Of a stretch of 64,000 bases of DNA, positions 25,433-33,789 are shown one piece after another. The notes under the pieces are model-generated. The model saw only the letters and a list, made by a program, of their open reading frames with translations. It was not told the DNA's origin and searched no databases. Each line of letters starts with the position of its first letter. Positions within the stretch are counted from its first letter, which is position 1. A program made the translations under genes and the position numbers. Source of the DNA: an uncultured Poribacteria bacterium (lineage in GTDB: Bacteria; Poribacteria; WGA-4E; WGA-3G); NCBI GenBank assembly GCA_951813545.1, contig CATOTL010000001.1, positions 224,642 to 288,641 on the forward strand, in the 5' to 3' direction.

Positions 25433-27295
25433 ATGAAACGAGCAATCTTAGTTTTAACACTTTTAACGGTGGCGGTAACGCTACCGCCCCTTTACTCCCA
25501 ATGGTCGGAGTCTCGGAGAATCAAACAGATACAAGAAATGAAACAACAAGCACGAACAGTCTTCGGAGATCGGCTGGAGACGGTCCTCTCAAAACTCGAA
25601 AACGGCGAACCGCCTTCTGTGGTGATTCTGTATACCGGCGGCACGCAGAGCCATCTGGAGCCGTGTGGGTGTTATCAAGAACAGTCCGGTGGACTCCCAA
25701 GACGCGCCTACGCCGTGGAACAGATTCGGAAGCGCGGATTCCCAACCCTCTTGGTGGATGCCGGTAACATCTTTGATGGGAAAGCGGAAATTGATGCGAA
25801 GCGATGCAAGGTCAACCTCAAGGCGATGTCCATAATGGGATACGACGCCGTCGCACTCAGTGAATCGGATCTCGCTTATGACGAAGCCTACCTGAGTCGT
25901 CAGCGCGCCGTTGCGACGTTTCCGTTTTTAGCACCCGATGCGGTGCACAACGATTTTACTCAGCCGCTTGTCATTGAACAAGCCGGACAACACACCATCG
26001 CTTTTGTTGCAGATGCAGCGTATGATAAAGCAGTGTCGCAGGCGAATGTTGTTGTGGCTTTAGCGGATCCTAGAGGCTCCGAACATATTGATGTCGTCAT
26101 CCGACCCGACGAGATTGAGGCGACGGAGTCTGAAGACGGAACGCTTTACATCGGCTGTCCATCTGAAGGCAAAACGTTAGGCGTGTTGGCACTCTGGATA
26201 GATGTAGATGGGAAACTCGCACGCTACAACGCCGCACAACTCGCATTGACAGGAGAAGTCAGTGAGTCCGAACCGATCCGCCAACTCCTGACAGATTTCT
26301 ATCAAAGTACCGCTGCGGAGAACAGCACACAAGGTGCCGTTCTTTTCACTGAACAACTGTTAGAGCAACAGCAGGAAAACGGATACACCTCGGCGACAGC
26401 GTGCCAGCGATGCCATGAACAGGAGTATCTCCAATGGTCAGCAACGCGCCACGCCTTCGCCTACCAAACGCTTCAGAAAAAGGAGCGATACTTCAATGCA
26501 GGGTGTGTCTCCTGCCATACCACCGGGTTCGGGTATCCAACAGGTTTCCAGATCGGAGAGCAAAACACGGCACTCGAAGGCGTGCAGTGTGAGACGTGTC
26601 ACGGTCCCGGCAAACAGCACGTCGGCAACCCGAAAAAGAGCAATATCCGCAGAGGCGCAGATACATCGCTCTGTTTGCAATGCCACGACACGAAACATTC
26701 ACCCGGATTCGACGAAGTGGTCGCACTCCATACCAAGGATGTTGATCATAGCCGCCAGCCGATGAACTTGGAAGAACTTTTGACCGCCCGCACGGCACGG
26801 ATGGGGAAACCGACGCTCGAACTTTTTGTGATGAGTTATTGCCCATTCGGTGTTCAGGCAGAAGAAAAAATTATCCCAATCGTCAAGAAGTTTGGCGACA
26901 AGATCGACTTCAAACTCCAGTTTATTGCGGACGAGAAAGAGGAATCTTCCGCGCAAGATATAACACCGTTTACGAGTCTCCACGGCTACCCCGAAGTCGC
27001 AGAAAATATCCGGCAGCTCCTCATCGCACAGGAGTATCCTGATCGGTATCTCGACTATATTCTCTGCCGCGGCAAAAAACTCGACAAAAGTTGGGAGGAC
27101 TGCGCACAGAGACTCGGTATTGATGTCGCGAAGATTCAGGAATTATTTGACAGTCCGGAGGCAGAACAACTCTTCCGAGAAAACATCAAGCGCGCCGCAG
27201 AACTCGGCGTTAGAGCCTCTCCGACGATCTTCGTCGATGGACATAAGTTCCGTGCAACTCAACTCTTACGGGCGAGTGGAACGCCCTGTCAATAA
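25433..27295 (+). CDS. Exported multiheme cytochrome with UshA-like N-terminus and thioredoxin-like C-terminus
   Basis: 620 residues. Signal peptide (MKRAILVLTLLTVAVTL). Residues ~55-300 resemble the metallophosphatase/UshA-like fold (VVILYTGGTQSHLEPCGC, TLLVDAGNIFDG, MGYDAVALSESDL) but lack an obvious full metal site. Residues 320-420 contain four c-type heme motifs (CQRCH, CVSCH, CETCH, CLQCH). The C-terminal ~160 residues are a DsbA/thioredoxin-like domain with active site CPFG (about residue 470) and a cis-Pro segment ASPTIFVDG. A periplasmic electron-transfer/thiol-redox protein. Beside Cys-rich exported peptides it could set their disulfides. Confidence 0.78.
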   Translation: MKRAILVLTLLTVAVTLPPLYSQWSESRRIKQIQEMKQQARTVFGDRLETVLSKLENGEPPSVVILYTGGTQSHLEPCGCYQEQSGGLPRRAYAVEQIRKRGFPTLLVDAGNIFDGKAEIDAKRCKVNLKAMSIMGYDAVALSESDLAYDEAYLSRQRAVATFPFLAPDAVHNDFTQPLVIEQAGQHTIAFVADAAYDKAVSQANVVVALADPRGSEHIDVVIRPDEIEATESEDGTLYIGCPSEGKTLGVLALWIDVDGKLARYNAAQLALTGEVSESEPIRQLLTDFYQSTAAENSTQGAVLFTEQLLEQQQENGYTSATACQRCHEQEYLQWSATRHAFAYQTLQKKERYFNAGCVSCHTTGFGYPTGFQIGEQNTALEGVQCETCHGPGKQHVGNPKKSNIRRGADTSLCLQCHDTKHSPGFDEVVALHTKDVDHSRQPMNLEELLTARTARMGKPTLELFVMSYCPFGVQAEEKIIPIVKKFGDKIDFKLQFIADEKEESSAQDITPFTSLHGYPEVAENIRQLLIAQEYPDRYLDYILCRGKKLDKSWEDCAQRLGIDVAKIQELFDSPEAEQLFRENIKRAAELGVRASPTIFVDGHKFRATQLLRASGTPCQ

Positions 27296-27334
27296 TCCGA
27301 GCGTATGAAACACCATTTGAAATTATGATCTTTT

Positions 27335-27476
27335 GAAAAGCCATTAGAAAGTATGTCCAAGAGGAGAGCTTCACTTCGACAACAATAGTATTCGTCCTGG
27401 AGATGGTGTTCCCAACACTGTTTGGGAATCCAATCTTGCTGGAACAGAAGCACCGGCAGAAAGGAGATAAACCGAT
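27335..27476 (+). ncRNA. Structured leader of peptide gene 3
   Basis: Shares the leader architecture: GGAGAGCTTCACTTC hairpin, TATTCG, CCTGGAGATGG, TTCCCAA…TTGGGAA hairpin, GCTGG…CCGGC then AGAAAGGAG. The whole segment 27268-27476, including the last codons of the cytochrome gene, is repeated almost exactly at 31953-32166. Confidence 0.45.
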
Positions 27477-27746
27477 ATGGGAAACAACCTTCGAGGTAAA
27501 TTTCGCGCCTTCCTCGCATCTGAGGAAGGACGCGTTGGTGTTAAATCACCCTTGACAGTGGGGGTCGTAAGCGCAAGTTTGTTGCTCGCTCAGGCAATGG
27601 TTTCACCCTCCGCTCAGGCACATTGGGAGTGTAATCCTGAGGAGTATGATTCTTGTAATAGTGAGAGTCTGGTTTGTAAAAAATGGTGCGATCGTTGGGA
27701 GGATAACACTTGTGTGCAGTACAACGCTCATTGCGAAAAACTTTAA
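27477..27746 (+). CDS. Cys-rich exported peptide 3
   Basis: 89 residues. Leader NLRGKFRAFLASEEGRVGVK, hydrophobic PLTVGVVSASLLLAQAMV, cleavage after AQA. The core has six cysteines in the family pattern C-x7/8-C-x6-C-x3-C-x7-C-x6-C, with VCKKWCDRW in the middle. Followed by a hairpin (27783-27814). The propeller gene that should follow is now separated by an IS701 copy and a MITE. Confidence 0.75.
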   Translation: MGNNLRGKFRAFLASEEGRVGVKSPLTVGVVSASLLLAQAMVSPSAQAHWECNPEEYDSCNSESLVCKKWCDRWEDNTCVQYNAHCEKL

Positions 27747-27782
27747 GGTAAGGATATGCTGATTTATTAACAATCCATTTCT

Positions 27783-27814
27783 GGCGGTTTCACTGTCCCT
27801 GACACAGAACCGCC
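27783..27814 (+). terminator. Hairpin after peptide 3
   Basis: GGCGGTT…AACCGCC stem with an internal ACTGTCCCTGACAC loop. The same hairpin follows peptide 4 (30809-30840) and peptide 6 (34101-34131). No long U-run. Confidence 0.5.
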
Positions 27815-27852
27815 ATTTCAAAAATCTGGAAATCTTACGGTATCTTTATAGT

Positions 27853-28944
27853 TAGGACTTACGCATCATTGATTTTTATCATAGGAGATTTGAGTTGTTG
27901 ACAGAGATATTCAGAAAGCCATCCGTGTTTGACTTGATAAAGTGTTTTACCTGTTTGATAAGCGTTGCGCATTAGGTGAACCCAAACCAGAAAAGCAGCG
28001 GCAATGTGATTCCGAACGATACGCGCCAGACGACATTGGCAATTCTCCAAACCTGTCAACTGTTTGGCTTCGCGGTGAAGTTGTTCAATCTTCCAGCGCA
28101 CGTCGCACACCTGTCGCACGACGGACACATCGGATTGACTCAAGTCATTGGTTATGACAGAATCCGTGCGTTGAGAAGACGCCACCCGGAAAACTTTCAC
28201 CTTATGATCTCTGGGAAACCTATGAAGTTTTACGCGTTTGCCTGATTTTTCTTCTGCCTCTGTCCAGTGTAAAGAATCAATGCGTTGATAGGGTTTCTTA
28301 GCATCAGAATCATCAACAAGACGATTACATTTCAACGCGACATAATACGTCTTATCAAGATTTTCAATGTAAAGGAGCAGAGATTTACTCGCATACCAAG
28401 CATCCATCAGCACCGTTGAAAAAGCGAGGTCGCGCGAGTATACACAGACCGAAAGCATATCTCGGACATGATCCAACTTCGATTTACCATCGCCTGCTTT
28501 ATCGTAGATACGGTAATCAATCAACCAATACCGGTCTAACTTCGGATTCACATAGACGCACGTAACAATAGCAATACCGTTGATGATACCGCCAGCATTG
28601 CCGGAATAGTGTCTCCGGGCGAGGGCGATCTTCTTCGCATAGCGTTTATCAATGACGGTATCATCAAAGATAAGGTAGCCATCGGGAGCCAACACCACGT
28701 CATTTTTGACGTGTTCCCAAAGCAGACGCGGGGTCAGACGGTCCCCTGCGAGATAACGGTTGATCTGATCATGACTGAAACTTTCACAATGTTCTGCGAA
28801 ATGCGTCAGCGTATAGTTGATTGGCGTGCTAAGTAGATATTGACAATAGTCAAGACGTGTTGGTCTAAGCATATTGAGATGCCTCCTCGTAGAGCATATT
28901 ACCCCGTCTACGAGGTTATGTCAAACATTATTGCGTAAGTCCTA
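27853..28944 (-). mobile_element. IS701-family insertion sequence, complete
   Basis: 1092 bp bounded by inverted repeats TAGGACTTACGCA … TGCGTAAGTCCTA and flanked by a direct repeat ATAGT (27848-27852 and 28945-28949). It contains one intact transposase gene and splits a peptide-propeller unit. Terminal repeats related to these bound the small elements at 41932 and 59450. Confidence 0.85.
27859..28872 (-). CDS. IS701-like DDE transposase
   Basis: 337 residues. DDE catalytic core visible: LIFDDTVIDKRY (first Asp), VLMDAWYASK (second Asp) and WKIEQLHREAKQLTGLE (Glu). The RY-x-KKIALARRHYSGN and YWLIDYRIYD segments are typical of IS701-type enzymes. Intact frame filling the whole element. Confidence 0.85.
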   Translation of the reverse strand: MLRPTRLDYCQYLLSTPINYTLTHFAEHCESFSHDQINRYLAGDRLTPRLLWEHVKNDVVLAPDGYLIFDDTVIDKRYAKKIALARRHYSGNAGGIINGIAIVTCVYVNPKLDRYWLIDYRIYDKAGDGKSKLDHVRDMLSVCVYSRDLAFSTVLMDAWYASKSLLLYIENLDKTYYVALKCNRLVDDSDAKKPYQRIDSLHWTEAEEKSGKRVKLHRFPRDHKVKVFRVASSQRTDSVITNDLSQSDVSVVRQVCDVRWKIEQLHREAKQLTGLENCQCRLARIVRNHIAAAFLVWVHLMRNAYQTGKTLYQVKHGWLSEYLCQQLKSPMIKINDA

Positions 28945-28952
28945 ATAGTATA

Positions 28953-29107
28953 ACCCAAGTTGCTACCTATGTGATTTTAGACGCACGAACACCGTTTTTC
29001 AGTGAACAGCGGTCATTTTTGCGAAAAATTTGGCGCGTTTCCTGCCATTTTCGGTACGAAGAGGCACAGGCTAACGGTCTCCCATGCTACAAAGTGGCAA
29101 CTTGGGT
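28953..29107. mobile_element. 155-bp MITE with 7-bp target duplication
   Basis: Ends ACCCAAGTTGCTAC … GTGGCAACTTGGGT (13/14 matching) flanked by TAGTATA at 28946-28952 and 29108-29114. Internal AT-rich sequence, no gene. The autonomous partner is not in the window. Confidence 0.65.
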
Positions 29108-29244
29108 TAGTATAGTAAAATCTGGAAATATGTAGACCTTTCAAAGAACGGTAAACCCATCTGTTCCTGGAAAGGGAGAAGTGGCTCTGGTCCTGCCGCT
29201 CTATCAATATATGGGTGATATAGGAAACCGAAACAGGAGGATTT

Positions 29245-30201
29245 GTGAATATAAAACACATGCGAACTTACGGGGTATTAGGGACAGCGATGTTGCTAAG
29301 TAGTTGTCTATTCATCAGCAGTAGCTGGGCAGCTACGCGTGATGTCCTCTCTTTTGTTTCTTTAAAAGATAAAACGCGACCCATTATTCTTATGGATACC
29401 CAAGAGAAGATCCTTCAAAAACTCGTTATATCCGGCACGAAACGGCTGTCTTTCAGTTGGTCCCCTGATGGACGCTCATTTGCTTATCACACCAACGAAG
29501 GCGGGAACTTTGACATTTATGTGATGGATGTGGAAACGCAGACACACCGTCGGTTGACTTTCGATGGTGGCAGAGATATATGGCCCGCTTGGTCCCCGAA
29601 TGGGAAATGGATTTCGTTCGCCTCAAACAGGACAGAGAAGTCCGACCTTTATAGAATAGATGTAGATGGCGGAAATCTAATCCAACTGACAGATGGGAAA
29701 GACTGCGACCGGTCCGCTTGGTCTCCAGACAGTCAATGGATCGCATTTACCTCAAGTGCCTCCCTTTTTGTGATGAATGCTGAAGGGAAAAACTTGAGGC
29801 AGCTTACGGGGAATGCACCGATGCCCGCCTGCACGTGGTCGCCTGATAGCAAACAGATCGCTTTTGTATCAAACACGGATATTTTCAGCATTGACATAAA
29901 CGGGAAGAACCTTCGCCAACTCACGCAGTTCAATCAGGAAACATTCATCTGGGATCTCGCGTGGTCGCCGAGTGGGGAATGGATCGCCTATAGTTTGAGA
30001 GAAGCAGCGAGGGTTGGATTTGGTGCTTCAGTCCTCTGCCTTGTAAATACAGTAGATGATGAGCGCGGAGGACCACTTAAGGCGACGAAAGGATTAGAAC
30101 CGAGTCGTCTTGGTTGGGTGCCAGGGATAGAACTCTCAATATCACCGAGTACGAAGAAACAGACAACACCCAAGAGTAGACTCAAACAAACCAGTAAATA
30201 A
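29245..30201 (+). CDS. Exported TolB-like (PD40) beta-propeller 3
   Basis: 318 residues, GTG start with AGGAGG 6 bases upstream. The closely related propeller 4 has ATG at the equivalent place. Signal peptide TYGVLGTAMLLSSCLFISSSWA. Six blades (WSPDGRSFAYH, WSPNGKWISFAS, WSPDSQWIAFTS, …) with IYVMDVETQTH and DLYRIDVDGG hairpins. About 75 percent identical by eye to propeller 4. Confidence 0.82.
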   Translation: MNIKHMRTYGVLGTAMLLSSCLFISSSWAATRDVLSFVSLKDKTRPIILMDTQEKILQKLVISGTKRLSFSWSPDGRSFAYHTNEGGNFDIYVMDVETQTHRRLTFDGGRDIWPAWSPNGKWISFASNRTEKSDLYRIDVDGGNLIQLTDGKDCDRSAWSPDSQWIAFTSSASLFVMNAEGKNLRQLTGNAPMPACTWSPDSKQIAFVSNTDIFSIDINGKNLRQLTQFNQETFIWDLAWSPSGEWIAYSLREAARVGFGASVLCLVNTVDDERGGPLKATKGLEPSRLGWVPGIELSISPSTKKQTTPKSRLKQTSK

Positions 30202-30378
30202 AGTGAAGACTCCTAAATATTATACTGTTTTCGATACAAATTGTAAGTGAATTTGGCGATCAAATAGATCTACGAACTAACATTCAGGACCTTATAACAG
30301 ATGTAACGCCTTGAAGCAGCTTTAGTAAAGGTGGGTCTAAACGTTACACACCGACTGACGTTGAATCTGTTTCAAGTA

Positions 30379-30497
30379 TTTTCAGGGGAGGGCTTCACTC
30401 CCGCAGCGATACGATTCGACCTGAAAATAGATTTTCCGACCCCTTGGGAAATCAATCCCGCCGGATGAGAGCACCGCGCAGAAAGGAGATAACCGAT
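30379..30497 (+). ncRNA. Structured leader of peptide gene 4
   Basis: Closing helix TTTTCAGG (30379-30386)/CCTGAAAA (30420-30427); internal GGAG-ggcttca-CTCC and CGA…TCG hairpins; then ATTTTCC…GGGAAAT and GCCGG ahead of AGAAAGGAG. Compared with peptides 1 and 6 the helix sequence changes on both sides, which supports the fold. Confidence 0.5.
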
Positions 30498-30764
30498 ATG
30501 AAAAATAACGTCCGTAGTAAAATCAGTCGCTTCCTCAAATCTGAGGAAGGGCATGTTGGTGTTAAATCACCGTTAGCATTGGGTGCGGCAAGCGCAAGCT
30601 TGTTGCTCGCACATACAATGATTGCACCCTCCGCGCAGGCACATATAGAATGTGATCCTGATCAGCCTAATTCTTGTGGAGAGAGTTTCGTTTGTAAAGG
30701 ATGGTGTGCCCATTGGGTTGACGACACTTGTATAGTGGAGGAAGCTCATTGCGAATGGGGTTAA
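30498..30764 (+). CDS. Cys-rich exported peptide 4
   Basis: 88 residues from ATG 30498 (AGAAAGGAGATAACCGAT upstream); an in-frame upstream ATG at 30444 lies in the leader and is rejected. Leader NVRSKISRFLKSEEGHVGVK, PLALGAASASLLLAHTMI, AQA cleavage. Six cysteines (ECDPD, SCGES, VCKGWCAHW, TCIVE, HCEWG). Closest to peptide 3. Confidence 0.75.
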   Translation: MKNNVRSKISRFLKSEEGHVGVKSPLALGAASASLLLAHTMIAPSAQAHIECDPDQPNSCGESFVCKGWCAHWVDDTCIVEEAHCEWG

Positions 30765-30808
30765 GTTAAGGATATAAGGATATGTTGATTTATTGACAAT
30801 CCATTTCT

Positions 30809-30840
30809 GGCGGTTTCACTGTCCCTGACACGGAACCGCC
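30809..30840 (+). terminator. Hairpin after peptide 4
   Basis: GGCGGTT … AACCGCC, same as after peptides 3 and 6. Confidence 0.5.
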
Positions 30841-30988
30841 ATTCCAGCAGTCTTGATACGAAACAATGACCTTCTATCGCTGATGGAGTTACTAACCCTG
30901 GTCCCCACCCGTTACCCGGAAGGCGCGACTATCCGCAAAATCCAAGTAATTGTAAACTTTCTTGTAGGAAACCGAAATAGGAGGATTT

Positions 30989-31933
30989 ATGAACATGAAA
31001 AGCATGCGAACTTACACGGTATTAGGAACGGCGATGCTGTTCCTAAGTAGTTGTCTATTCGTCAGCAGTGGCTGGGCGGATGAGCGTGATGTCCTCTCTT
31101 TTGTTTCTTTAAAAGATAAAACGCGACCTATTATTCTTATGGATACCCAAGAGAAGATCCTCCAAAGACTCGTTATCCCTGGTCTGAGACCACTATCTTT
31201 CAGTTGGTCCCCTGATGGACGTTCATTTACTTATCACACCAACACAGAAGGCTTAAACTTTGACATTTATGTGATGGATGTGGAAACGCAGACGCACCGT
31301 CAATTGACTTTTGATGGTAGCAGAGATATATGGCCCGCCTGGTCTCCGAATGGGAAATGGATTTCGTTCGCTTCTGACCGGGCTGGAACGTCCGATTTTT
31401 ATAGAATAGATATAGATGGCGGAAATTTGATGAAATTGACAGACGGACAAGACTATGATAAAACCGCTTGGTCCCCAGACAGTCAATGGATCGCATTTAC
31501 TTCAAGAGGCTCCCTTTTTGTGATGAATGCTGAAGGGAAAAGGTTAAGAAGGCTCGCGGGGAGTGCCAACAGTGTTGACTGCACATGGTCCCCGGATGGC
31601 AAACAGATCGCTTTCTCCTCAAACAGGGATATTTTCAGCATTGACCTAAATGGAAGGAACCTCCGCCAACTCACGCCGATTGATCAACGAGCATGGGATC
31701 TTGAGTGGTCGCCGAGTGGAGAATGGATCGCCTATCGTGTGAGAGATATATTGGGTGATTTGGTCATCGGGGTCGTAAACACAATAGATAATAAGCGTGG
31801 AGGAGTGCTTGAAACAACAAGAGGATTGGTGCCTAGTCATCTTGATTGGGTGCCGGAGGGATTCCTCTCTGTATCACCGAGTGCAGAGAAGCAGACAACA
31901 CTCTGGGGTAGACTCAAACAAAAAGTAGATTAA
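30989..31933 (+). CDS. Exported TolB-like (PD40) beta-propeller 4
   Basis: 314 residues, ATG with AGGAGG upstream. Signal peptide MRTYTVLGTAMLFLSSCLFVSSGWA. Six PD40 blades and the family tail EGFLSVSPSAEKQTTLWGR. Follows peptide 4 after about 220 bases; the two form one unit. Confidence 0.82.
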   Translation: MNMKSMRTYTVLGTAMLFLSSCLFVSSGWADERDVLSFVSLKDKTRPIILMDTQEKILQRLVIPGLRPLSFSWSPDGRSFTYHTNTEGLNFDIYVMDVETQTHRQLTFDGSRDIWPAWSPNGKWISFASDRAGTSDFYRIDIDGGNLMKLTDGQDYDKTAWSPDSQWIAFTSRGSLFVMNAEGKRLRRLAGSANSVDCTWSPDGKQIAFSSNRDIFSIDLNGRNLRQLTPIDQRAWDLEWSPSGEWIAYRVRDILGDLVIGVVNTIDNKRGGVLETTRGLVPSHLDWVPEGFLSVSPSAEKQTTLWGRLKQKVD

Positions 31934-32166
31934 TAGATTCCGCGCGAGTCAGTTGTTACGGGCGAGTGGAACGCCCTGTCAATAATCCGAGCGTATGAAA
32001 CACCATTTGAAATTATGATCTTTTGAAAAGCCATTAGAAAGTATGTCCAAGAGGAGAGCTTCACTTCGACAACAATAGTATTCGTCCTGGAGATGGTGTT
32101 CCCAACACTGTTTGGGAATCCAATCTTGCTGGAACAGAAGCACCGGCAGAAAGGAGATAAACCGAT
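31934..32166 (+). ncRNA. Recombination scar and leader of peptide gene 5
   Basis: 31953-32166 repeats 27268-27476, including the last codons of the cytochrome gene (TTACGGGCGAGTGGAACGCC) and the complete leader structure. A related scar starts at 33606. These copied 3' ends show that leader-peptide units were duplicated in blocks beginning inside the cytochrome gene. Confidence 0.6.
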
Positions 32167-32436
32167 ATGAAAAACAACGTCCGTAGTAAAATCAGTGGCT
32201 TCCTCAAGTCTGAGGAGGGACGTGTAAGTGTCAAGGCACCCCTCGCAATAGGTGTCGCAAGTGGGAGTTTGTTGTTAGCACAAGCAATGTCGCCCACCAA
32301 TGCGCAGGCACATTTTGAGTGTTTCTGGGATCTTGATTGCGATGAGGGAGAAATCTGTCTATTTTGGTGTGATGACTGGTCTCCATTTGTTAATATGTGT
32401 ATGGGAGACTGGCACTCAGCGTGTGTTGCTCACTAA
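32167..32436 (+). CDS. Cys-rich exported peptide 5
   Basis: 89 residues. Leader NVRSKISGFLKSEEGRVSVK, APLAIGVASGSLLLAQAM, NAQA cleavage site. Six cysteines (ECFWDLDCDEG, ICLFWCDDW, NMCMG, SACVAH) in an acidic, Trp-rich core. A GC-rich imperfect hairpin (GGTCctGCTG…CAGCgggatcGACC) follows at about 32460-32492, before propeller 5. Confidence 0.75.
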   Translation: MKNNVRSKISGFLKSEEGRVSVKAPLAIGVASGSLLLAQAMSPTNAQAHFECFWDLDCDEGEICLFWCDDWSPFVNMCMGDWHSACVAH

Positions 32437-32518
32437 ATTCATCAACCCATCTATTGTCGTCGGTCCTGCTGTTTCTTCAGCGGGATCGACCTTTCAGTAT
32501 TTTTTCAAGGAGCTTACT

Positions 32519-33586
32519 ATGAAGTTTCCAACGATTGATACTTTCCCCGTTTTGATAAAACGGAATCTTGCATGTACAATGCTTGGGATTGTGCTGATGT
32601 TTGGTTATAGTCTATTCTTTATAAATACTTGGACACAAGCCGCTGAGTTTGGAACTCTGGCGTTTGCTTCCAATCAAATGGGGAACACTGATATCTATAT
32701 CCTAAACAAAGATGATGAAAATCTCCATAGACTCACAAATGATCCGGCACGTGAGTCCGAGCCAGCGTGGTCGCCTGATGGTCGTTTTTTAGCGTATACC
32801 TACAACTCAGATATCTATGTGATAAACACAAGAACAAAAGAACACCGTCAACTGACACATAATCTCGTTGATGATTATTTTCCTGCCTGGTCGCCCAATG
32901 GCAAATGGATTGCGTTTGTTTCTGGCAGTCACGGACAGAACATGGACATCTACAGAATGGATATTGATGGCACAAATCTGAGGCGATTGACCGATCGCGG
33001 AAAAAACGGACGGCCCACTTGGTCTCCAGACAGCCAATGGATTGCCTTTACCTCTTACCAGCGCGGTGCTGATAGAAAAGGTATTTATGTGATGGATGCC
33101 GATGGGAGAAGATTGAGGCGAATTAATGATAAAGAGGTACAGGCACTCAAGGGTATCTTTCAAGGTGAGTGTGCCTGGTCGCCCGATGGAAAACAGATCG
33201 CTTTTGGTCTCCATATCCCTGATCAGAAGCGAATGCACCTATGTACCATTGACGTAGATGGCAAAAACTTTCGCCAACTCACACAAGGCGGTCCCATAGT
33301 GAGACCTATGAAGGTATTGGGCTTTCCGAATCCCGCCATTTATTATCCTGCTTGGTCACCTGATAGTAAATGGATCGCTTATGTTTTTTCAGATGATCCA
33401 TCGCCGCTCCAATCTGCTGACATCTATGTTATAGACGCGAAGGGAAACGGACGCGGGACACCGCTTGTAAAGGAGGCAGGACAGGATCTATCTCCAGCAT
33501 GGGCTCCAGAAGGGTTTCTCTCTATATCACCGAGTGCAGAGAAGCAGACAACACTCTGGGGTAGACTCAAACAAAAAGTAGATTAA
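32519..33586 (+). CDS. Exported TolB-like (PD40) beta-propeller 5
   Basis: 355 residues from ATG 32519 (AAGGAG 8 bases upstream). The frame extends upstream over peptide 5 without a better start. N-terminal signal-anchor (NLACTMLGIVLMFGYSLFF). Six to seven blades (DIYILNKDDENLH, WSPDGRFLAYTY, IYRMDIDGTNLRRL, …) and the tail EGFLSISPSAEKQTTLWGR. Confidence 0.82.
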   Translation: MKFPTIDTFPVLIKRNLACTMLGIVLMFGYSLFFINTWTQAAEFGTLAFASNQMGNTDIYILNKDDENLHRLTNDPARESEPAWSPDGRFLAYTYNSDIYVINTRTKEHRQLTHNLVDDYFPAWSPNGKWIAFVSGSHGQNMDIYRMDIDGTNLRRLTDRGKNGRPTWSPDSQWIAFTSYQRGADRKGIYVMDADGRRLRRINDKEVQALKGIFQGECAWSPDGKQIAFGLHIPDQKRMHLCTIDVDGKNFRQLTQGGPIVRPMKVLGFPNPAIYYPAWSPDSKWIAYVFSDDPSPLQSADIYVIDAKGNGRGTPLVKEAGQDLSPAWAPEGFLSISPSAEKQTTLWGRLKQKVD

Positions 33587-33789
33587 TAGATTCCGCGCGA
33601 GTCAGTTGTTACGGGCGAGTGGAACGCCCTGTCAGTAGTTTCAGATCGAAAATCCATTAGAGAGCATGTCCAGGGGGAGGGCTTCACTCCCGCAACGATA
33701 GTATTCGTCCTGGAGATGGTGTTCCCAACACTGTTTGGGAATCCAATCTTGCCGGAACAGAAGCACCGGCAGAAAGGAGAAACCCATAG
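33587..33789 (+). ncRNA. Scar and structured leader of peptide gene 6
   Basis: Begins with the same scar as 31934. The leader is the clearest copy: TCCAGG (33669-33674)/CCTGGA (33709-33714), GGGAGggcttcaCTCCC, CGATAGTATTCG, TTCCCAA…TTGGGAA, GCCGG…CCGGC, AGAAAGGAG. Confidence 0.55.
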
